A stretch of DNA of 64,000 bases, from NCBI RefSeq assembly GCF_018847975.1, contig NZ_CP072597.1:1240001-1304000 (forward strand), given 5' to 3'. Position 1 is the stretch's first letter, and each line of letters opens with the position of its first letter. The notes under the pieces were generated by a model. The model ran no database searches. It was given only the letters and a program-made list of their open reading frames with translations, and was not told the DNA's origin. The position numbers and the translations under genes were made by a program. The stretch comes from Lysobacter sp. K5869. GTDB lineage: Bacteria > Pseudomonadota > Gammaproteobacteria > Xanthomonadales > Xanthomonadaceae. Shown here one piece after another: positions 44,750-53,259 of the stretch.

Positions 44750-45820
44750 TCAAGCGCGCGCCTCGTAACGCGGCAGGGTGAAGCCGAACACGCTGCCGCC
44801 GCCTTCGCGCGGCTCGAAGAACAGCCGGCCCTCGTGGTATTCGATGATCGAGCGGCAGATCGCCAGGCCGATGCCCAGGCCGTCGGTCTTGGTGGTGAAG
44901 AACGGCGAGAACAGTTGGTCCTGCTCGGCCGGACTGAGGCCGGCGCCGCGGTCGGACACGCGCACTTCGACCTGCTCGTCGAGGTTCAGCCGCGCGTCGA
45001 TGCGCAGCTCGCGCCGCTCCGGGGCGATCTCGCGCATGGCTTCGATCGCGTTCTTGACCAGATTCAGCAGCACCTGTTCGACCATCACCCGGTCGGCGAA
45101 CACCGGCGGCAGCGGCTCGGGCAGGCGCAGTTCGATGCGCAGATCGAGCCGCTCGGCCTCCAGCCGCAGCAGCTCCAGCACGGTTTCGGCGATGCGCGAC
45201 AGGGCGTGGGCGTCGCGCCGCGGCTCGCGCGCGCGGACGAACTCGCGCACTCGCGAAATCACCGCGCTGGCGTGCTCGGCCTGGGTGCGCGCGGCTTGCA
45301 GCGCGCGTTCGACCTGGACCGGTCCACCCGCCTGCTCGACCAGACGCAGGCTGCCGTTTACGTAGTTCATGATCGCCGCGAGCGGCTGGTTCAGCTCGTG
45401 CGCGAGGGTCGCGGCCATCTCGCCGACCGACATCATGCGCGAGGTGAACAGCAGTTTTTCCTGGCGGCTCTTGTGCGAGGCCAGGGTTTCGATGCGCTCG
45501 CTGATGTCGACCGCGGTCAGCACGTCGGCCGGCGCGCCGGCGTGCTCGGCGCGGCCCCAGTGCAGCGCGTACCAGCGGCCGCTGTGCGGGGCGCGGACCT
45601 CGCGCGGACGCGCGCCGTCGCCGGCTTGGGCGTGCAGGCGCGCGAGCAGGGCGTCGCGGCGTTCGTGTTCGGGCAGTTCGCCGAAGTCCTCGCGGTAGCG
45701 CGCGTTGGCCGCGCGCAGCGCGCCGTCGGCGGCGAACACCGCGCAGGCGAACGGCACCGCGGCGAGCAGGCCGGCGTCGTCGCCGGCGGCTTCGGTGGCG
45801 GCGGAGCGGGCGCGGGCCAT
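44750..45820 (-). CDS. PAS sensor histidine kinase (FixL-like)
   Basis: 356 residues, no membrane segment, so cytoplasmic. An N-terminal PAS-like region (PFACAVFAADGALRAANARY) is followed by HisKA with the phospho-acceptor His in LAHELNQPLAAIMNYVNGSL, then the ATPase with N box LLNLVKNAIEAM, G1 DRGAGLSPAE and G2 GLGIGLAICRSIIEYHEG. The LNQPLAAI...N pattern is that of FixL-like kinases. It precedes the FixJ-type regulator by 163 bp. Signal unknown; the short PAS shows no obvious haem-ligand evidence. Confidence 0.9.
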   Translation of the reverse strand: MARARSAATEAAGDDAGLLAAVPFACAVFAADGALRAANARYREDFGELPEHERRDALLARLHAQAGDGARPREVRAPHSGRWYALHWGRAEHAGAPADVLTAVDISERIETLASHKSRQEKLLFTSRMMSVGEMAATLAHELNQPLAAIMNYVNGSLRLVEQAGGPVQVERALQAARTQAEHASAVISRVREFVRAREPRRDAHALSRIAETVLELLRLEAERLDLRIELRLPEPLPPVFADRVMVEQVLLNLVKNAIEAMREIAPERRELRIDARLNLDEQVEVRVSDRGAGLSPAEQDQLFSPFFTTKTDGLGIGLAICRSIIEYHEGRLFFEPREGGGSVFGFTLPRYEARA

Positions 45821-45977
45821 GCCTCAGCCTCCCGCGTTGGCCGGCCGCGCGGCGCACGACCGCGACGGGCTGCTACGGTATGTCGCCGCGCGCCGGCGCC
45901 GGTGCGCCGCGCTCGGGGCGCCGATGCCGCTGTTGCCGATCCTTCTATTTCCGAATCTGGTTGCGCACTCAATCGCC

Positions 45978-46505
45978 ATGCCGACACTGCCCTTGCTGCG
46001 TTCCGTCGTCCGTTGCGGCCTCGCCCGCGCCTGCCTCGCCTTCGCGTGCTGCGCGCCGTGGGCCGCGTTCGCCGCGGCGCCGGCGGCGTCCGCCGCCGCC
46101 GTTCCCGCCGCCGAGGCCGCCGCTGCGCAGCCGCCGTCGATCTTGTTCGAGTTCGCCGCGATCCTGCTGCCGGTGGCGGTGGTGCTCGGCGGCCTGGTCG
46201 CGGTGCTCTACGTGCTGCGCAAACGCCACGGCCTGACCGCGCGCGACGCGCCGCTGTCGGTGCTGCAGATCCTGCCGATCGGCCCGCGCGAGCGGATCGT
46301 GGTGCTGCGCACCCGCAGCGGGCGGGCGCTCGCGATCGGCGTGAGCGGGCAATCGCTGAACCTCATCGCCGAACTCGACCCGGCCGACATCGCTCCCGCG
46401 ACGGCCGCATCGGAGGCGACGGTTGCATCGGCAACCGTTTCCGCGAGCGCTGCTCCCACACCGTCCGCAGCGGACCCCAGTGTCTCCGCGGAGCGCGAAT
46501 CGTGA
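45978..46505 (+). CDS. FliO-like membrane protein at the type III locus
   Basis: 175 residues from ATG 45978 (an in-frame ATG at 45924 would add 18 residues). Signal-like N-terminus (LARACLAFACCAPWAAFAAA), an Ala-rich stretch, one membrane segment (FEFAAILLPVAVVLGGLVAVL), then a cytoplasmic domain with the FliO pattern: LSVLQILPIGPRERIVVLRT, SGRALAIGVSGQSLNLI. FliO assists assembly of the FliP ring in flagella and is generally absent from injectisomes. Its position between the regulator pair and sctV suggests a role with SctR here. Assignment rests on motif pattern and context. Confidence 0.72.
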   Translation: MPTLPLLRSVVRCGLARACLAFACCAPWAAFAAAPAASAAAVPAAEAAAAQPPSILFEFAAILLPVAVVLGGLVAVLYVLRKRHGLTARDAPLSVLQILPIGPRERIVVLRTRSGRALAIGVSGQSLNLIAELDPADIAPATAASEATVASATVSASAAPTPSAADPSVSAERES

Positions 46506-46904
46506 GCGTTTTGCAGGTACGTTAGACGAATACGTCGATGCAATTGCGCACGAGTTCACAAAAACAGCGACGAATGCGCGCGAATTTAGCCGCATGCAAT
46601 GAAGAGCGCGTGAGTTTGTGCACGCCTTGCGCGGAACCGGGTTGTTCACACAACAGGTGACAAATTGCACTTAGTATCGGCCGTCCGGACCGGCATCGTG
46701 TCGAGGACAGCGCCATGCGAGGTGGCTCAGAAAAACGCGGCAACGCAGCGATGGTCTGCGCCGCCGCGTACTGTGCGGCTCATCACACGAACGCAGCCCG
46801 CGGACCCGCTCCGTGGGACGGCTCGACCGCCGCAGCGAATCCGCGCGGCGCCGTGCCGGCACCCGCGGGGAGCGGGGTTTCCTAAGGATTTTCGGGACTG
46901 ACGA
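46506..46904 (+). other. 399-bp gene-free region before sctV, relatively AT-rich
   Basis: The first 200 bp are clearly less GC-rich than the rest of the window, as expected for a regulated promoter. It contains GCAATTGC (46540-46547), an inverted GTTGT..ACAAC (46641-46654), and TTAGTATC near 46670, which could be a -10 region. No HrpL-type box or PIP box is recognisable. A 56-codon open frame at 46714-46884 is not convincing. Confidence 0.5.
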
Positions 46905-48968
46905 ATGCGTGGACTGCTGACTTCCTGGATCGCTACCGCGTCCGGCGCGCAGGGGCGTCGCCGCGCGGGCTACAGCGACGTGGTCCTGGCGTTCGCCGCG
47001 GTGACCATCATCGGCGTGATGATCCTGCCGCTGCCGCTGGCGATCATCGACACGCTGGTGGCGGTCAACATCGCGATCGGTTTCGGCCTGCTGCTGATCG
47101 CGCTGTACATCCCCACGCCGGTGGCGTTCTCCAGCTTTCCCAGCGTGCTGCTGCTGACCACGCTGTTCCGCTTGTCGCTGTCGATCGCGATCACCCGCTC
47201 GATCCTGCTCGAAGCCAACGGCGGTCATATCGTTGAAACATTCGGCAGCCTCGTCGCCGGCGGCAACCTCGTGGTCGGCTTCGTGGTGTTCCTGATCATC
47301 ACCGTGGTCCAGTTCATCGTCATCGCCAAGGGCGCCGAGCGCGTGGCCGAAGTCGCCGCGCGCTTCACCCTGGACGCGATGCCCGGCAAGCAGCTGTCGA
47401 TCGACTCGGACCTGCGCGCCGGCCTGATCGACAAGGACGAAGCCAAGCGCAAGCGCCGCCTGCTGGAAGTGGAAAGCCAGCTGCACGGCAGCCTCGACGG
47501 CGCGATGAAGTTCGTGAAGGGCGACGCCATCGCCGGCATCGTCATCATCATCATCAACCTGCTCGGCGGCTTGGCCATCGGCGTGCTGCAGAAGGGCATG
47601 CCGCTCACCGACGCGACCCACACTTATTCGATCCTGACCATCGGCGACGGGCTGGTCTCGCAGATTCCGGCCATCCTGGCGACCATCGCCGCCGGCCTGG
47701 TGGTGACCCGCACCGCCGGCGACGAAGACGACCGCCATCTGGGCGAGTCGATCACCCGCCAGGTCTCCGGCCAGCCGCGCGTGCTGCTGATCACCGGCTG
47801 CCTCGCGTTCCTGATGATCTTCGTGCCGGGCTTCCCCAAGCCGGTATTCCTGATGCTGTCGCTGGTGCTGCTCGGCTTCGCCGGCTGGCGCTACCGCCAT
47901 CACCACCCGCTGCTGCGCCGCGTCTTCAGCGTGCCCGAGGGCGAGCGCGCGGACGAGGACAAGCCGGCCAACGAGGACGAAGTGGCGCCGCCCGCGCCGC
48001 TGCAGCTGGAGATTTCGCCGTCGCTGGCGGCCGCGTTCGGCGAGTACGCCGCGCGCGAGCGCATGGTCGAAGTCGCGCGCCGCCTGCGCGACGAATACGG
48101 CGTGCCGCTGCCGGTGCCGGTGGTGAAGATCGCCGCCGACCTCGACGGCGGCGACGGCCTCGGCGGTTACCGTTTGACCGCGTTCGGCGCGCGCATCGCC
48201 TTCGGCCGCTTGTCGCCGAACGCGCAGTTCCGCGCCGCGCGCGCCGGCGACGCCAACGCGCCCAAGCTGCCGGGCTTCTTCCCGCCGCTGTCGGGCGAAT
48301 GGACCGGACAGGCCGGCGCCGGCATTCGCGACGCGCTGAGCACGGTGATGGAGCATTGCCGGCATGCGCTGGAACGGCGCCTGGGCAGCTTCATCGGCAT
48401 CCAGGAGGCCTCCAACCTGTTCGGGCGCATGCAGCGCGATTACCCGGATCTGGTCAAGGAAATGCTGCGCGTGGTCGCGCCGCAGCGCGTCGCCGACGTG
48501 TTGCGCCGCTTGGTTGAAGAGGGCGTGCCGATCCGCAATCTGCGCGACGCGTTCGAGGCCATCACCGACGTCGGCGGCCGCGAGAAGGACGTGGTGCTGC
48601 TGACCGAGTACGTGCGCGTCGCGCTCAAGCGCGAAATCGCCGATCGTTACGCCGACGGCGAACGCACCATGCAAGTGCTGCTGATCCATCCGGAACTGGA
48701 AGACCGCCTGCGCCAATCGGTGCGCGTGGCGGGCGGCGCGACCCAATTGGCGATCTCGCCGGAACTGGCCGGCCGCCTCGGCGCGGAGGTGCGTTCGCAT
48801 CTGTCGCGACAAGGCGAAGGCATAAAGCCGGTGTTGCTGTGTTCACTGGATGTTCGCCGTCACCTGCGCAAGCTGTTGGAGATCGACTTCTTCGAGCTGC
48901 CGGTGTTGTCCTACCAGGAACTCGCGCCCGATCTGCGCATCGTGCAGGCAGGCCAGGTCAACGCCTGA
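46905..48968 (+). CDS. sctV: Type III secretion export apparatus protein SctV
   Basis: 687 residues of the FlhA/YscV family. Eight membrane segments in the first half (ILPLPLAIIDTLVAVNIAIG, SFPSVLLLTTLFRLSLSIA) with the conserved cytoplasmic FHIPEP-region segment FTLDAMPGKQLSIDSDLRAG. The C-terminal half is the nonameric cytoplasmic ring that receives chaperone-substrate complexes. An AAGGA lies 17 bp upstream, so the start could be slightly different. Confidence 0.96.
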   Translation: MRGLLTSWIATASGAQGRRRAGYSDVVLAFAAVTIIGVMILPLPLAIIDTLVAVNIAIGFGLLLIALYIPTPVAFSSFPSVLLLTTLFRLSLSIAITRSILLEANGGHIVETFGSLVAGGNLVVGFVVFLIITVVQFIVIAKGAERVAEVAARFTLDAMPGKQLSIDSDLRAGLIDKDEAKRKRRLLEVESQLHGSLDGAMKFVKGDAIAGIVIIIINLLGGLAIGVLQKGMPLTDATHTYSILTIGDGLVSQIPAILATIAAGLVVTRTAGDEDDRHLGESITRQVSGQPRVLLITGCLAFLMIFVPGFPKPVFLMLSLVLLGFAGWRYRHHHPLLRRVFSVPEGERADEDKPANEDEVAPPAPLQLEISPSLAAAFGEYAARERMVEVARRLRDEYGVPLPVPVVKIAADLDGGDGLGGYRLTAFGARIAFGRLSPNAQFRAARAGDANAPKLPGFFPPLSGEWTGQAGAGIRDALSTVMEHCRHALERRLGSFIGIQEASNLFGRMQRDYPDLVKEMLRVVAPQRVADVLRRLVEEGVPIRNLRDAFEAITDVGGREKDVVLLTEYVRVALKREIADRYADGERTMQVLLIHPELEDRLRQSVRVAGGATQLAISPELAGRLGAEVRSHLSRQGEGIKPVLLCSLDVRRHLRKLLEIDFFELPVLSYQELAPDLRIVQAGQVNA

Positions 48969-48981
48969 GGAGAACGAAGCC

Positions 48982-49083
48982 ATGCGCATCGCTGCCCGCA
49001 CGCATTCCCCCATTCATCGGCCGAACGGCCCGCGCGTATCGCGCGTCCCGGCCGCGCGTCCCGCCTTCGGCGGCGACGTCTGA
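48982..49083 (+). CDS. Possible 33-codon peptide between sctV and sctD
   Basis: A short frame starting MRIAARTHSPIHRPNG has a good GAGGAGAACG ribosome site 5' of it and ends 15 bp before sctD. It could be a leader peptide coupling sctV and sctD translation or simply chance. No similarity recognised. Confidence 0.25.
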   Translation: MRIAARTHSPIHRPNGPRVSRVPAARPAFGGDV

Positions 49084-49098
49084 ACAGGAGTTACCGCG

Positions 49099-50580
49099 AT
49101 GATGTCCACCGACCAACATCCCACGCCCGACGACGCGCCCGAGCCGCGCGCCGCCGATGCCGCGATCGAGCCGGCGCCGGCCGCGCCGGCTGAACAGCGC
49201 GCGGAGCCGCGCGCGGCCGAAGCGCGCGCCGAGATCCGCGTCGCCTCGCCGGCGATCGGCGTGCTGCGCATCGTCTCCGGCCTGCACACCGGCGGCAGCC
49301 GGCCGCTGTCGGCGCAGGAAACCGTGCTGATCGGCAGCAGCGGCGATTGCGACATCGTGCTGTCCGATCCCAACGTCGCGCCGCGCCACGCGTTCCTGAC
49401 CCGCATGGGCGGCACGGTCTCGCTGCGCGCGCTCGACGCGCCGCTGTTCGTCGACGGCCAGACCTTGAACCCGGGCGATCCGGCCGAACTCGGCGCGATG
49501 CAGCGCGTCGACATCGGCGGCGCCTCGTTCGCGGTCGGCGCCGCGGAAGATCCGGGTTGGGCGACGATGCTGCCCAACCTCGCCGACGCCGCGCGGCCGG
49601 CCAAGACGCCGATGCGCCATCTGCCGCTGATCGCGGGCCTCGCCGCGCTGTCGCTGGTGTCGGTGGCGATCGCCGCGGCGGTGATGCCGGGCTTCGAGAA
49701 GAAGCCGACGCCGACCGAACTGGTGCAGCCGCTGATCAAGGAATTCTCCATCGCCGGCGGACGCTTGGCCGAGAACGAAGACGGCAGCTTGGTGCTGTCG
49801 GGCACGGTCAAGGACGCGACCACGCGCGAGATGATCCGCAAGCGCCTGATCACCGATGAGGTCGATGCGCGGCTGGAGCTGCGCACCGGCGACGACATCG
49901 CCGCCGACGTGCGCGAAGTGCTGCGCAGCCAGGGCCTGACCACGCAGACGCGCTATCTGGGCAACGGCGACGTCGAAGTCAGCGGCCGCTTCGCCGACGA
50001 AGACCAGTTCAAGCGCGCGGTGGCTTCGCGCGCGATGCAGGACGTCAACGGCGTGCGCCGGGTGATTCCGCGCAACCTCGACGAAACCCACGTCGCCGCC
50101 GGCCCCGCGGTGGCCGCGCCGGAAGCGCCGAAGAAGGCGACGCCGGCCGAACCGACCCGGATCGTCAAGATCGTGCGCGGCGACAGCCCGCACGTGATCG
50201 ACCTCGACGGCGCCGAGTACGCGGTCGGCGACACCTTGCCCGACGGCCGCGATCTGATCGCCATCGGCGACAAGGCCTGGGCGCTGAACAAGCTGACCGG
50301 GGTGACCGAGCAGATCAAGGCGCAGCCGCTGACCGCGCAGGAACTGGCCATCGCCAACGGCACCGCGCCGGCCGCCGATGCCGCCACCGCCGCGACGCCG
50401 GCGGCCGCGGCCAGCGCGACGCCCGCGCCGAACGCCGCGACGCCGGCCGCGCCCGCCGCCAATGCCGCACCGACGGCCGCCAGCGGCGCCAAGGCGCCCG
50501 CCGCTGCGCCCGCGAGCAGCGGCGCGCCCGCGCGCCCGGCCGTGGCCGAGGCGCCCGCGCGGCCGGGAAACCGACAATGA
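49099..50580 (+). CDS. sctD: Type III secretion inner-membrane ring protein SctD
   Basis: 493 residues (MM start; either Met possible; GGAG 12 bp upstream). An acidic Ala/Pro-rich leader, an FHA domain at about 55-150 (ETVLIGSSGDCDIVLSDPNV, APRHAFLTRMGG), one membrane segment (LPLIAGLAALSLVSVAIAAA), and periplasmic ring-building repeats (SLVLSGTVKDATTREMIRKR, GDVEVSGRFADEDQFKRAV). After about residue 410 the tail is Ala/Pro low complexity, longer than usual. With SctJ it builds the inner ring; the FHA domain contacts SctK. Confidence 0.9.
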   Translation: MMSTDQHPTPDDAPEPRAADAAIEPAPAAPAEQRAEPRAAEARAEIRVASPAIGVLRIVSGLHTGGSRPLSAQETVLIGSSGDCDIVLSDPNVAPRHAFLTRMGGTVSLRALDAPLFVDGQTLNPGDPAELGAMQRVDIGGASFAVGAAEDPGWATMLPNLADAARPAKTPMRHLPLIAGLAALSLVSVAIAAAVMPGFEKKPTPTELVQPLIKEFSIAGGRLAENEDGSLVLSGTVKDATTREMIRKRLITDEVDARLELRTGDDIAADVREVLRSQGLTTQTRYLGNGDVEVSGRFADEDQFKRAVASRAMQDVNGVRRVIPRNLDETHVAAGPAVAAPEAPKKATPAEPTRIVKIVRGDSPHVIDLDGAEYAVGDTLPDGRDLIAIGDKAWALNKLTGVTEQIKAQPLTAQELAIANGTAPAADAATAATPAAAASATPAPNAATPAAPAANAAPTAASGAKAPAAAPASSGAPARPAVAEAPARPGNRQ

Positions 50581-50764
50581 ACGCGGCGACCCAGGGTCAG
50601 CACTAGGTGGTTTCACCCGCGCGGCGCCGATCTAATCCAACCTCGGCACCTTGCACCTGTCGTCCGCTGAAGCGTCAAGAATCGCAACACACGTCAAGTT
50701 TTCGGTGCCATTCGTTGTTCCACGCCATTGCGCGGCCTTGCCGCAAACGAGCAGGAGAGACGTC

Positions 50765-51163
50765 ATGAGCAACAACGCAGTCAACGGCGCCGGCGGCAAT
50801 GCCGGCCTGGTCACCAGCTTCATCGCCGACGTCAACAAGAACGACGCCATCGGCAACGGTAAGAGTTCGCGCGGCGCCGGCAGCAGCAGCGGCGCGGGCG
50901 GCGGCGTGTCGGCCGGCGGTGGCGGCGGCGGCGGTCAGGCGAGCTGGTACGAGTCGATGGCCCGCGCCTGGGGCCAGACCATGGACGCGCAGGCCTCGCG
51001 CATCACCGAGCTCTCCGGCTCGATCGGCGGCGGCAACGACCAGCCCTCGTCGATGATCGCGCTGACCTCGCAGAGCCTGCGCATGCAGTTCATCTCCAAC
51101 AGCGCTTCGACCTCGATCAACTCGGTCGCCCAGGGCATCGAGAAGCTCGCTTCGAAGAACTGA
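50765..51163 (+). CDS. Candidate needle subunit (SctF-like) with Gly/Ser-rich N-terminal extension
   Basis: 132 residues from ATG 50765. Residues 1-60 are Gly/Ser/Asn-rich (seven Gly in a row at about 51-57). From W61 the remaining 72 residues look like a needle protomer: a helix with WYESMARAWGQTMDAQASRI, a P-S turn (NDQPSSM), and a second helix LRMQFISNSASTSINSVAQG. It occupies the position of yscF in the D-F-I-J-K-L order. The second such protein (57451-57762) shares W, A, G, D, A, T in register. Needle proteins are usually about 80-90 residues, so the extension is atypical. Candidate, not proven. Confidence 0.6.
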   Translation: MSNNAVNGAGGNAGLVTSFIADVNKNDAIGNGKSSRGAGSSSGAGGGVSAGGGGGGGQASWYESMARAWGQTMDAQASRITELSGSIGGGNDQPSSMIALTSQSLRMQFISNSASTSINSVAQGIEKLASKN

Positions 51164-51200
51164 CCGGCGCGCGGCCCGACGTCTGCCGCCTGCCGTCGCG

Positions 51201-51226
51201 GCGCCCGGATCCCCGTGTCCGGGCGC
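51201..51226 (+). terminator. Hairpin between the needle-like gene and sctI
   Basis: GCGCCCGGA (51201-51209) pairs perfectly with TCCGGGCGC (51218-51226). There is no T-run, so partial termination or RNA protection is more likely than a hard stop. It would allow the first gene to be expressed above the downstream genes. Confidence 0.55.
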
Positions 51227-51321
51227 CCGCGGGGCTTGCGGAGAAGTCGGGTGCATCGCCACCGTCGTCGTTTACATTCGGTCCCATCGTTGTCGAACCT
51301 ACCGTTGCAGGAGACAGGTTC

Positions 51322-51747
51322 ATGATCGAAGCCATCCAAGTCGCGGCCGAAGCCGCGCAGCCGGCCGCCGCTTCGCCGGCGCAGTCGCCGCAGGCCTCGG
51401 CCTACGACATCCGCGAGTTCGCGGCCGCGTTCGATCGCGGCGCCGCTCCGGGCGGCGCGGGCGGCGTGCACGCCGGCGGCGCTCAGCAGGTCGCTCAGGC
51501 CGGCGCGGCCGAGCCCTCGCAGGGCACCCGCGCGGTATTGAGCGCGCTGGACAACCTCAACGGCGGCGCCGAGAGCATCGGCCAGGCCAGCCAGAGCCTG
51601 TCGGCCAACGCGGCCGAACTGACGCCGGGCGAGATGATCCAGATGACCATGAAGTGCCATCAATTCATGTTCACCTCGCAGCTGACCTCGAACGTCGCCA
51701 ACCGCACGTCCGACGGCATCCAGCAGCTGTTCCGCCAGCAGTCGTAA
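51322..51747 (+). CDS. sctI: Type III secretion inner rod protein SctI
   Basis: 141 residues from ATG 51322. The C-terminal 40 residues (GEMIQMTMKCHQFMFTSQLT, SNVANRTSDGIQQLFRQQ) match the YscI/HrpB rod-protein pattern; the N-terminal part is Ala/Gly/Gln-rich and variable. SctI links the export gate to the needle base. It is followed by sctJ after 30 bp. Confidence 0.85.
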   Translation: MIEAIQVAAEAAQPAAASPAQSPQASAYDIREFAAAFDRGAAPGGAGGVHAGGAQQVAQAGAAEPSQGTRAVLSALDNLNGGAESIGQASQSLSANAAELTPGEMIQMTMKCHQFMFTSQLTSNVANRTSDGIQQLFRQQS

Positions 51748-51777
51748 CACGCAAGGCAACCACAACACGGGGGATGC

Positions 51778-52578
51778 ATGGGTAGGGCGTCGGGCTTCAA
51801 AGCGGTAAGGATTCTGGCGGCCCTGCTGGCCTGCCTGCTGATCGTGGGATGTACGCGCACGCCGCTGTACAGCCAACTCGACGAGCAGCAGGCCAACGAA
51901 CTGATGGCGGCGCTGCTCGACGCGGGCATCCCCGCCGAGAAAGACCCCTCGCCGAGCAAGACCGGCTGGGAAGTCATGGTCAATCGCGGCGACATCCCCT
52001 ATGCGATGCAGGTGCTCAACTCGCGCGGCCTGCCGCGCGCGCAGTACCGCTCGCTGGGCGACGTGTTCAAGAAGGAAGGCTTCGCGTCCTCGGCGCTGGA
52101 AGAGAAGGCGCGCTACCTCTACGGCCTGTCGCAGGAACTCTCGCGCACGCTGACCCGCATCGACGGCGTGGTCGAGGCGCGCGTGCACATCGCGCTGCCC
52201 GACCGCGATCCGCTCGGCGGCAACGTCCAGGACTCCTCGGCCTCGGTGCTGATCTTCGAGCGCCCGGGCCAGAGCCTGCGCGACCGCGAGACCGACATCA
52301 AAGTGTTCGTGAAGGACAGCGTCGAAGGCCTGGACGACGTTAACAAGGTCACGGTCAAGTTCTTCACCGTGCAATCGCCGCCGAAGGTCAGTCAGGCCGG
52401 CGGCCCGCTCAATGCGGTGCTCGGCTCGATCGACCTGAGCGCGGTCATCATCGGCGCCGGCGTGTTGGTGCTGCTGGCGATCGTCGCGTTCTTCTTCGGC
52501 CGCATGCGTTCGCGCCTGTTCCCGGCCGCGCCGCAACCGCCGCCGAGCAACGCCCGCGGCGGAGTGTGGAACGGATGA
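51778..52578 (+). CDS. sctJ: Type III secretion inner-membrane ring lipoprotein SctJ
   Basis: 266 residues. Lipoprotein signal ending LLIVGCTRTPLYSQL, ring-building motifs EQQANELMAALLDAGIPAEK and VNRGDIPYAMQVLNSRGLPR, then EEKARYLYGLSQELSRTLTR, DGVVEARVHIALPDRDP and a C-terminal membrane segment (IIGAGVLVLLAIVAFFFG). Canonical YscJ/PrgK family. Its stop overlaps the ATG of sctK (ATGA). Confidence 0.97.
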   Translation: MGRASGFKAVRILAALLACLLIVGCTRTPLYSQLDEQQANELMAALLDAGIPAEKDPSPSKTGWEVMVNRGDIPYAMQVLNSRGLPRAQYRSLGDVFKKEGFASSALEEKARYLYGLSQELSRTLTRIDGVVEARVHIALPDRDPLGGNVQDSSASVLIFERPGQSLRDRETDIKVFVKDSVEGLDDVNKVTVKFFTVQSPPKVSQAGGPLNAVLGSIDLSAVIIGAGVLVLLAIVAFFFGRMRSRLFPAAPQPPPSNARGGVWNG

Positions 52579-53222
52579 GCGTCGCGGCGCTGCGCGCGGT
52601 TCTGGCCGAGACCGATGCCAGCTGGCACGGTCGCGGCGAGGACGAGCGCATCGCTCCGGAACTGCTGGCGGCCGCGCGCGACAGCGCGATCGGCCGCCGT
52701 TTGCTCGGCGGCTGGCTCGCCGCCGAAGCCGCGCCGGCGCTGCTGGCGCCGCAACCGGGCGCGGGCTTCGCCGCCGCCGCGTTGCGCTGGCCGCGTGCGC
52801 GCGTGGAGCGCCTCGTGCGCGATCTGGGCGCGCTCGCTTACGCCCCGGCGATCCGCGCCGAAGTGCGGCGCGAGCCGGTGCGCCGGCTCAAGCAAGCGCT
52901 CGACAATTCCTACTTGCTCGCGCTCGACAGCCAGGTCTGGGACGGCAAGGTGCAGAACCAACTGGCCCTGCAGCTGGGCGACAACCTCGACCGCGCGCTG
53001 CGCATGGACGACGACGCGCCGCTGTATTTCCTGCTCGACCTGCGCGGTCGCGCCGAACTGCGGCTGTGGGCCGAGCGCCGCGATCCCGGCCTCGCCGATT
53101 GGGTGCGCCTGTTGTTGCCGCGCGAACTGCACGAGAGCGCGCCGGCGCTGGTCGCGCACCTGCCGCCTGACGTGGTCGAGCGCCTGCACACCCATCACGG
53201 CGCGCGCCCGCTGACGGCCTGA
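52575..53222 (+). CDS. sctK: Type III secretion sorting platform protein SctK
   Basis: 215 residues from the ATG at 52575 that overlaps the sctJ stop. No signal or membrane segment. Helical protein with ERLVRDLGALAYAPAIRAEV and EPVRRLKQALDNSYLLAL, consistent with YscK-type proteins. Assignment depends largely on the position between sctJ and sctL, as in the ysc operon. It connects SctD to the SctQ/L/N pods. SctK is typical of Ysc-like rather than Hrp2 systems. Confidence 0.75.
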   Translation: MSVAALRAVLAETDASWHGRGEDERIAPELLAAARDSAIGRRLLGGWLAAEAAPALLAPQPGAGFAAAALRWPRARVERLVRDLGALAYAPAIRAEVRREPVRRLKQALDNSYLLALDSQVWDGKVQNQLALQLGDNLDRALRMDDDAPLYFLLDLRGRAELRLWAERRDPGLADWVRLLLPRELHESAPALVAHLPPDVVERLHTHHGARPLTA

Positions 53223-53259
53223 GCCGCTACGCCCTTCGCTTCAGCCACACGGAACCGCC

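Noticed and set aside
46631..46660. GGAACC resembling the -35 half of a HrpL box before sctV
   Set aside because: No CCAC-type second half at the expected 15-16 bp spacing.
46714..46884. 56-codon frame starting MRGGSEKRGNAAM before sctV
   Set aside because: It has a GAGGA upstream, but composition is typical of random GC-rich frames and it lies in the probable sctV promoter region.
46671..48812. 713-codon minus-strand frame opposite sctV
   Set aside because: Antisense shadow of a clear FlhA/YscV family gene.
50670..50720. Resemblance of GTCAAGTTTTCGG to the first block of a rhizobial tts box
   Set aside because: Only one block matches; the remaining conserved blocks are missing.
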